From an uncultured Bryobacteraceae bacterium (GTDB lineage Bacteria > Acidobacteriota > Terriglobia > Bryobacterales > Bryobacteraceae): 64,000 nucleotides of DNA. Location: positions 1-64,000 of the forward strand of contig CAKZUE010000004.1 in assembly GCA_937920635.1 (NCBI GenBank). Reading direction: 5' to 3'. Made by a program: the position numbers and the translations under genes. This document shows positions 60,044 to 64,000 of the stretch, piece by piece (position 1 is the stretch's first letter; every line of letters starts with the position of its first letter). The notes under the pieces were generated by a model that worked only from the letters and a program-made list of their open reading frames with translations, made no database searches and was not told the DNA's origin.

Positions 60044-60071
60044 CAGGGGCGGGCGGCGCCGCCCGCCCCTG
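60044..60071. terminator. Perfect 28-nt palindrome after the RRM gene
   Basis: CAGGGGCGGGCG-gcgc-CGCCCGCCCCTG forms a 12-bp all-perfect stem between the RRM and basic-protein genes. No T-run follows, so it is a strong RNA hairpin that may attenuate transcription, protect the 3' end or act as an RRM target. Confidence 0.6.
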
Positions 60072-60088
60072 GCCGGAAAGGAGTCCGA

Positions 60089-60304
60089 GTGGCGCACCGA
60101 TCCAAGTCGACTTTTAACAAGAGACAGCGGGAGGCGCAGCGGATAGAGCGCCGGCAGGAAAAGGCGGTTCGGAAACAGCAACGCAAGGAGCACAAGGTCA
60201 GCCCGGATTCACCCGAAGCGATCGGATCCGTGGAAGATCTCGTCCCAGAGTTGCCGGCCGCACCCGCATCCCTCCAAACCGAATTCCCGCCCGTCCGGTA
60301 TTAG
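60089..60304 (+). CDS. Basic micro-protein of unknown function
   Basis: The 71-residue product has a strongly basic helical first half (RSKSTFNKRQREAQRIERRQEKAVRKQQRKEHK) followed by an acidic/Pro-rich tail. It starts with GTG after GGAAAGGAG, a good ribosome site. The N-terminus suggests RNA or ribosome binding, fitting its place after an RRM gene with only a hairpin between. I do not recognise a family. Codon use matches the neighbours. Confidence 0.68.
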   Translation: MAHRSKSTFNKRQREAQRIERRQEKAVRKQQRKEHKVSPDSPEAIGSVEDLVPELPAAPASLQTEFPPVRY

Positions 60305-60311
60305 CCGGCCT

Positions 60312-60334
60312 CCGGCGCCATTCCCCGGCGCCGG
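60312..60334. terminator. Hairpin after the basic micro-protein gene
   Basis: CCGGCGCC (60312-60319) and GGCGCCGG (60327-60334) pair around a 7-base loop, 8 nt after the stop codon. There is no T-run, so it is a weak terminator candidate. Confidence 0.4.
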
Positions 60335-60347
60335 AAGCGCGCGGAGC

Positions 60348-60370
60348 GGCGCGAATGAGGCATTCGCGCC
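60348..60370. repeat. Inverted repeat upstream of the DUF1844 promoter
   Basis: GGCGCGAATG (60348-60357) and CATTCGCGCC (60361-60370) form a 10-bp stem with a 3-base loop directly before the TAAAAT box. It could be an operator or the end of the preceding transcript. Confidence 0.4.
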
Positions 60371-60378
60371 GGGCCGCG

Positions 60379-60384
60379 TAAAAT
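60379..60384 (+). promoter_or_regulatory. -10-like TAAAAT box of the DUF1844 gene
   Basis: TAAAAT is 8 nt before ATG 60393. The context (TAAAATAG) equals that of dusB. Confidence 0.45.
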
Positions 60385-60392
60385 AGGGAATG

Positions 60393-60707
60393 ATGAGCGA
60401 ACGTGAAGTTCCTTTGCCTCCTCCATCCTTTGAGTTCCTGGTGCTCAGCCTGCGCTTGCAGGCGGAAGCTCAGTTGATCGAGCCCAAAGAAGGCGCCTCC
60501 GAGGGCGCTGAAAGCGGGCCGGATCTGCGCCTGGCAAGGCACTTCATCGACCTGCTGGCGATGCTTCAGGACAAGACGAAGGGCAATCTGAGCCTGGAGG
60601 AGCAACGGCTCCTGGACAATACCGTCACCGAACTGCGCTTCCGGTATCTGCACGCCTTTGAGGCCGCGCAGAAGAAGGCCGCTCAGGCTAGCGCCCCCAA
60701 TGAGTGA
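60393..60707 (+). CDS. DUF1844-domain protein
   Basis: The 104-residue protein begins PPPSFEFLVLSLRLQAEAQL and has LARHFIDLLAMLQDKTKGNLS and LDNTVTELRFRYLHAFE. These are the conserved features of DUF1844, a small cytosolic family without assigned function that is common in Acidobacteriota and related phyla. ATG 60390 is in frame; ATG 60393 gives the usual MSE- opening. The last 8 nt overlap the next gene, so the PhnP-like gene is probably co-expressed. Confidence 0.85.
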   Translation: MSEREVPLPPPSFEFLVLSLRLQAEAQLIEPKEGASEGAESGPDLRLARHFIDLLAMLQDKTKGNLSLEEQRLLDNTVTELRFRYLHAFEAAQKKAAQASAPNE

Positions 60708-61485
60708 CCGGCGCCGGATCCGGTTGACCGTGCTCGGCTCGGGCACGAGCGTGGGCGTGCCCACCATCGGCTGCTCCTGCCGCGTGTGCCGCAGCGGCGA
60801 TCCGCGCGACCGGAGATTGCGGCCGTCGGTCTGCCTCCGTTGGGACGAGCACACGGTGGTGATCGACACCGGGCCCGATTTCCGGCAGCAGGCGCTGACC
60901 CACGGCATCCGGACGGTGGACGCGGTGCTGTTTACGCACGCTCACGCCGACCACGTGCTGGGCCTGGACGACCTCCGCCCGTTCAATTATCATCAGCCCG
61001 GCCCCATCCCGGTGTACGGCTCCGCGCACACGCTGGAGGTGATCCGGCGCATTTTCAGCTATATCTTTCACGACGGCCCCACAGAATCTTCGCGGCCAAA
61101 GATTGAAACCCGCGTTTTTTCCGGCGAGCCCATCGCCGTGCATGGCCTGGGATTTCTGCCCATTCCCGTCAAACACGGCAGCGGCGAATGCCACGGATTC
61201 CGGTTTGGCAACCACGCCTATCTGACCGACCATAGCGAAATTCCCGAAGAATCGATGGCGCTGCTGGAAGGCGTGGAAGTGCTGTTTCTGGACGCGCTGC
61301 GCTATAAGCCTCATCCGACTCACTCGACCGTGGAGCGGAGCCTGCGGACGGTGGAACGCCTGAAGCCACGGGCGGCGTATTTCACCCACATTTCCCACGA
61401 CCTGGAGCACGCCCGCGCGGAGAGCCTGCTGCCGGAGGGCGTGCACCTGGCCTATGACGGGCTGGAGCTGGATCTGGAGGTCTGA
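60700..61485 (+). CDS. MBL-fold phosphodiesterase (PhnP-like)
   Basis: The 261-residue protein opens VLGSGTSVGVPTIGCSCRVCRS, the PhnP/YycJ-type start with a structural Cys-x2-Cys zinc knuckle. The MBL metal sites follow: FTHAHADHVLGLDDLR, GFLPIPVKHGSGE, YLTDHSEIPEES and FTHISHDLEH. Family members hydrolyse cyclic phosphodiesters; PhnP itself acts in phosphonate use, but no phn genes are here, so it may process another cyclic phosphate. It is followed by ribF after 3 nt. Confidence 0.9.
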   Translation: MSDRRRIRLTVLGSGTSVGVPTIGCSCRVCRSGDPRDRRLRPSVCLRWDEHTVVIDTGPDFRQQALTHGIRTVDAVLFTHAHADHVLGLDDLRPFNYHQPGPIPVYGSAHTLEVIRRIFSYIFHDGPTESSRPKIETRVFSGEPIAVHGLGFLPIPVKHGSGECHGFRFGNHAYLTDHSEIPEESMALLEGVEVLFLDALRYKPHPTHSTVERSLRTVERLKPRAAYFTHISHDLEHARAESLLPEGVHLAYDGLELDLEV

Positions 61486-61488
61486 CGC

Positions 61489-62514
61489 GTGCTGTCGCGC
61501 CTGCGCATTTTCCGTTCGTTGGAAGAGGCGCAGCACGGGTTTGCCCCGTCGGCGGTCACGATCGGCAACTTCGACGGCGTGCACGCCGGGCACCGCGAAC
61601 TCATGCGGAGGACGGTGGCGCTGGCGCGGAAACTCGGCGTCAAGCCGTCGGCGCTGACCTTCCATCCGCACCCGTCCACCGTGGTGGCGCCGGAGCGCGT
61701 GCCCCGCCTGCTTTCGACCCCCGACGAGCGCTGCGCGCTGATGGCGGCGGAAGGCATCGAACAAGTGCTGATCATGCCGTTCGATGAAACGATCTCGCAC
61801 CTGTCTCCGGAGGCGTTTTTCCAGGAGGTGCTGACGGGAGCGCTGGGCGCGAAGGCGGTCGTCGTCGGGGAGAATTTCCGCTTCGGCCATCAGCATTCCG
61901 GAACGGTGGAGGACCTGAGGCGGCTGGCGGAGCAGGCTGGCATCGAGGCGGAGATCGTGCCGCTGCTGAAGAGCCGCGGCGTGAAGGTGTCGTCGTCCGA
62001 GATCCGCCGCCTGCTGGCGGAAGGCAACGTGTCACGGTCCAGCCGGCTGCTGGAGCGCCCGTATTCGATCTCGGGCAACGTGGTGGCGGGAGCCGGGCGC
62101 GGCGCGCGCGAGGTGGTTCCGACGCTGAATCTGGAGACCTCGTCGCTGGAGGACTCGACCTCGGCGTTGCCGCAAAGCGGCGTGTACGTGACGAGGACCG
62201 AGGACCTGGACGCAGACCGCAGATGGAATTCGATCACGAATATCGGTTACCGGCCGACATTCGACGGCAGGCATTTGACGATCGAGACATATCTGCTGGA
62301 GCCTCTGGAGCCGCCCTCGCCGAAGCGGATTCGCGTGGAATTTCTGCGGCGGCTGCGGCCGGAGATGCGGTTCCGCACCGCGGCGGAGCTGCGGGCGCAG
62401 ATCGCGGAAGACGTGGCGAAAGCGAAGGTGTTTTTCGCGCGGCTGGAGCGGTTCAGGCCCGCGCTATTGTCCAGGCCAGCGCCGCGGCGAACATCGCCAG
62501 AAACGCCCCGATAA
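61489..62514 (+). CDS. ribF: Bifunctional riboflavin kinase/FAD synthetase
   Basis: The 341-residue enzyme makes FMN and then FAD. The N-terminal adenylyltransferase has VTIGNFDGVHAGHREL (about residue 21), LTFHPHPSTVV and VVGENFRFGHQHSGT. The C-terminal flavokinase (about 195-320) has GRGAREVVPTLNLET and TNIGYRPTFDGRHLTIETYLL. It is about 30 residues longer than usual. The extra basic tail (RPALLSRPAPRRTSPETPR) overlaps the convergent membrane-protein gene by 62 nt. It starts with GTG 61489. No FMN riboswitch is seen. Confidence 0.95.
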   Translation: MLSRLRIFRSLEEAQHGFAPSAVTIGNFDGVHAGHRELMRRTVALARKLGVKPSALTFHPHPSTVVAPERVPRLLSTPDERCALMAAEGIEQVLIMPFDETISHLSPEAFFQEVLTGALGAKAVVVGENFRFGHQHSGTVEDLRRLAEQAGIEAEIVPLLKSRGVKVSSSEIRRLLAEGNVSRSSRLLERPYSISGNVVAGAGRGAREVVPTLNLETSSLEDSTSALPQSGVYVTRTEDLDADRRWNSITNIGYRPTFDGRHLTIETYLLEPLEPPSPKRIRVEFLRRLRPEMRFRTAAELRAQIAEDVAKAKVFFARLERFRPALLSRPAPRRTSPETPR

Positions 62515-63697
62515 GCGGCCGGGCGAATCGCGCGCCGGCCACCGACCAGGCCAGCACGGATTTCAGCACGGCGTTGGCGGCCAGGGCCAGGATCAGGCCC
62601 CACAGCGCAAGCGCCGGGTCGATGCGCGACTCCCGGAGCAGGCCGGCCAGGGAGAAGACGATGGCATCCACATCCACCGAGCCGCCCACGGCGCTGCTGG
62701 CCAGCGTGCCCGCATTGCCGTAAAGGGCCACGGCGGCGCGCGCCAGCAGGCGCACGGCGGCGAACAGCAATCCGAACTGGATGGCGGCAGCGAGGCGGAG
62801 CGGGTTGCCCACCCTGGGCACGGGCAGGGGCGATTCCGGCGCCTGCGGCGGCCGCACGCGCCACGCGAAGAGCCCTCCGGCCAGAGTCATGAGCCCCAGC
62901 ACGGGAATCGACACGGCAAACAGCGCGCCCCCGGCCAGCCACAGGATGGCGGCCACGCGGGCATTGAGAATTACGTTGGCCACGATGGTGGCGTAGCTCC
63001 ATTCGCGCTCCCGCGAAGGCTCCGCCACGCATTGGCGCGAGAAGGCGAGGGTGGAAGCAGTGGAGGAGCCGATTCCGCCGACCAAGGCGGTCAGGGCCAG
63101 GCTGCGGCGCGCGCTGAGGAACTTCTGGAAGAAGTAGCCGAGGAAGTTGATGCCGCAGACGAGAATGACGAAGATCCAGGTGCGGTAAGGATTGAAGCCG
63201 CCGAAGGGGCCGAGATCGCGGTCGGGAAGGATCGGGAGGATGACGAAGATGACGGCGAGAAAGCGCAGCGTGTCCCAGTATTCCTGATCCGTGAGCGTCT
63301 CTCGCGCCAGCTTCCGCAAGGGTTCGCGGGCATCGAGAAACAGAGCCAGCACCACGGTGAGCGCAATGGCGAGCGGCGCCCCGAACTCCAGGCCGGGCGT
63401 GGCGGCCAGCACGCAGAGCAGGAACGTCACCACGGCGGCGAGTTCCGTGGTGATGCCGGTGCGTTGCGGCGTCTGGAACCGGAAGATGACGAGCATGGCG
63501 GTGAGCGCCGCCAGAGCGCCCACGGTCAGCCAGGGTTGCCCGAGCAGGCCGCACAGGCCGCCGGCCAGGCCGATGCTGACGAAATCGCGCAGTCCGGCGT
63601 GGCGCTCCTCCTTGTCTGACTCCCGCTCGATGCCGACGATGAGACCGATCAGCAGCGCCTCGCCCATGGCCACCCAGGCATGGTTGAAAGGTTCCAT
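62453..63697 (-). CDS. MgtC/DUF4010-type membrane protein
   Basis: The 414-residue membrane protein has an N-terminal MgtC-like helix set (EALLIGLIVGIERESDKEE, RDFVSIGLAGGLCGLLG). A DUF4010-like half follows (FLAVIFVILPILPD, FVILVCGINFLGYFFQKFL, GGIGSSTASTLAFSR). About 11-12 helices are expected. MgtC-type proteins modulate membrane energetics or Mg homeostasis in pathogens; the role of the longer DUF4010 group is unknown. Its 3' end overlaps the last 62 nt of ribF, so the two genes share a bidirectionally coding end. Confidence 0.85.
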   Translation of the reverse strand: MEPFNHAWVAMGEALLIGLIVGIERESDKEERHAGLRDFVSIGLAGGLCGLLGQPWLTVGALAALTAMLVIFRFQTPQRTGITTELAAVVTFLLCVLAATPGLEFGAPLAIALTVVLALFLDAREPLRKLARETLTDQEYWDTLRFLAVIFVILPILPDRDLGPFGGFNPYRTWIFVILVCGINFLGYFFQKFLSARRSLALTALVGGIGSSTASTLAFSRQCVAEPSREREWSYATIVANVILNARVAAILWLAGGALFAVSIPVLGLMTLAGGLFAWRVRPPQAPESPLPVPRVGNPLRLAAAIQFGLLFAAVRLLARAAVALYGNAGTLASSAVGGSVDVDAIVFSLAGLLRESRIDPALALWGLILALAANAVLKSVLAWSVAGARFARPLIGAFLAMFAAALAWTIARA

Positions 63698-63831
63698 GGG
63701 AAGCTCTGGCCGTATTGTGTAACAAAATGGAGCGGTTTTGTAGTGCGACCCAAGGGCGGGGCTGAAGAGGCTTCAGAGTGGAGGCCCGGCAGGGCGTATG
63801 ACGGCGTCTGGCGCGGGCTGACGGCGGGCCG

Positions 63832-64000
63832 CTAGTTCAGGGCGAAGAGGGGATCGTCCCAGCGGAAGTCGCTGAATTGGATGTCGAGCTGGGCGAGACC
63901 CCAGAAGCGGGTCTCGATGGAGGTCTGGAGGGTCTTGGGCACCGCGACGCCGTCGAGGATCGCATACTCGCGGTTGAATTGCACTTTCTTGAGGAACACC
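63832..64000 (-). CDS. C-terminal end of a protein truncated by the window edge
   Basis: The minus frame is open from 64000 down to TAG at 63832-63834 and gives 55 residues (VQFNREYAILDGVAVPKT, FWGLAQLDIQFSDFRWDDPLFALN). The segment looks like the final beta-strands of an outer-membrane or lipoprotein-type protein of unknown function; the aromatic/charged alternation resembles LolA-like folds. The start lies outside the window. Confidence 0.6.
   Translation of the reverse strand, partial: VFLKKVQFNREYAILDGVAVPKTLQTSIETRFWGLAQLDIQFSDFRWDDPLFALN

Noticed and set aside
1-64000. tRNA, rRNA, CRISPR, prophage or IS genes
   Set aside because: None was recognised by eye in intergenic stretches; tRNAscan-SE and Infernal would be needed to exclude small RNAs firmly.

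Overview
The window looks like chromosomal core DNA from an Acidobacteriota bacterium, most likely of the Solibacter/Bryobacter group (order Bryobacterales). This is inferred from the high G+C, an acidobacterial-style VWFA-related protein (20585-21730), a TonB-dependent receptor with a carboxypeptidase-regulatory N-terminus, GH140 and GH172 type secreted glycosidases, secreted proteases, and frequent GTG/TTG starts. No rRNA, tRNA, CRISPR, phage, plasmid or intact IS genes were seen, and there is no obvious defence or biosynthetic island.

Layout. 1-5547: end of a large membrane protein, an Nramp-UspA metal transporter, a small secreted protein and a secreted metzincin protease. 5883-9231: a three-gene glycan module (GT2, methyltransferase, GT39-like membrane enzyme). 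9232-9842: a repeat-rich gap with a 24-bp inverted repeat. 9843-16597: glycine-zipper envelope protein, then dusB, rnhA, nadD and metH. 17015-22576 (minus): MBL hydrolase, PEBP protein, NagZ-like GH3, lone receiver protein, VWFA protein, rhomboid protease. 22886-28538: gluzincin/TPR protein, Nudix protein, DUF4920 protein, MFS transporter, hybrid histidine kinase. 28524-37051: TonB receptor, GIY-YIG-like DUF123 protein, GH140, GT2, DedA-like protein, two methyltransferases, M28 peptidase. 37061-43609: S9 peptidase, gamma-carbonic anhydrase, hisS, cupin, and rfbA-rfbC-rfbB for dTDP-sugar synthesis. 43624-50277: MBL hydrolase, small membrane protein, ygfZ, PHP phosphatase, secreted protein, HNH nuclease, ComF protein, Uup-like ABC-F ATPase. 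50304-62514: D-amino-acid aldolase/dehydratase-like enzyme, secreted hypothetical, GH172, lipoprotein, a YceI remnant, cvpA, purC, hemerythrin, glmU, yvcK, TPR protein, RRM RNA-binding protein, basic micro-protein, DUF1844, PhnP-like hydrolase, ribF. The window ends with an MgtC/DUF4010 membrane protein and the 3' end of another gene.

How it fits together. Most genes are housekeeping: tRNA modification and charging, NAD, FAD, methionine and purine synthesis, and cell-wall precursor supply with its YvcK regulator. An envelope and scavenging layer (TonB receptor, secreted peptidases, GH3/GH140/GH172) fits a soil heterotroph. Polysaccharide functions are split between the 5.9-9.2 kb module, the 32.7-36.2 kb genes and the rfb genes.

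The most interesting sequence-level signals are not a new gene system. They are (i) a repeated -10-like TAnnnT hexamer placed 6-13 nt before many start codons, suggesting widespread leaderless or near-leaderless transcription; (ii) families of structured intergenic repeats, including a 24-bp perfect inverted repeat; (iii) a ComF gene whose zinc-ribbon half has no standard start codon; and (iv) a 56-codon YceI remnant whose ATG overlaps the cvpA stop.
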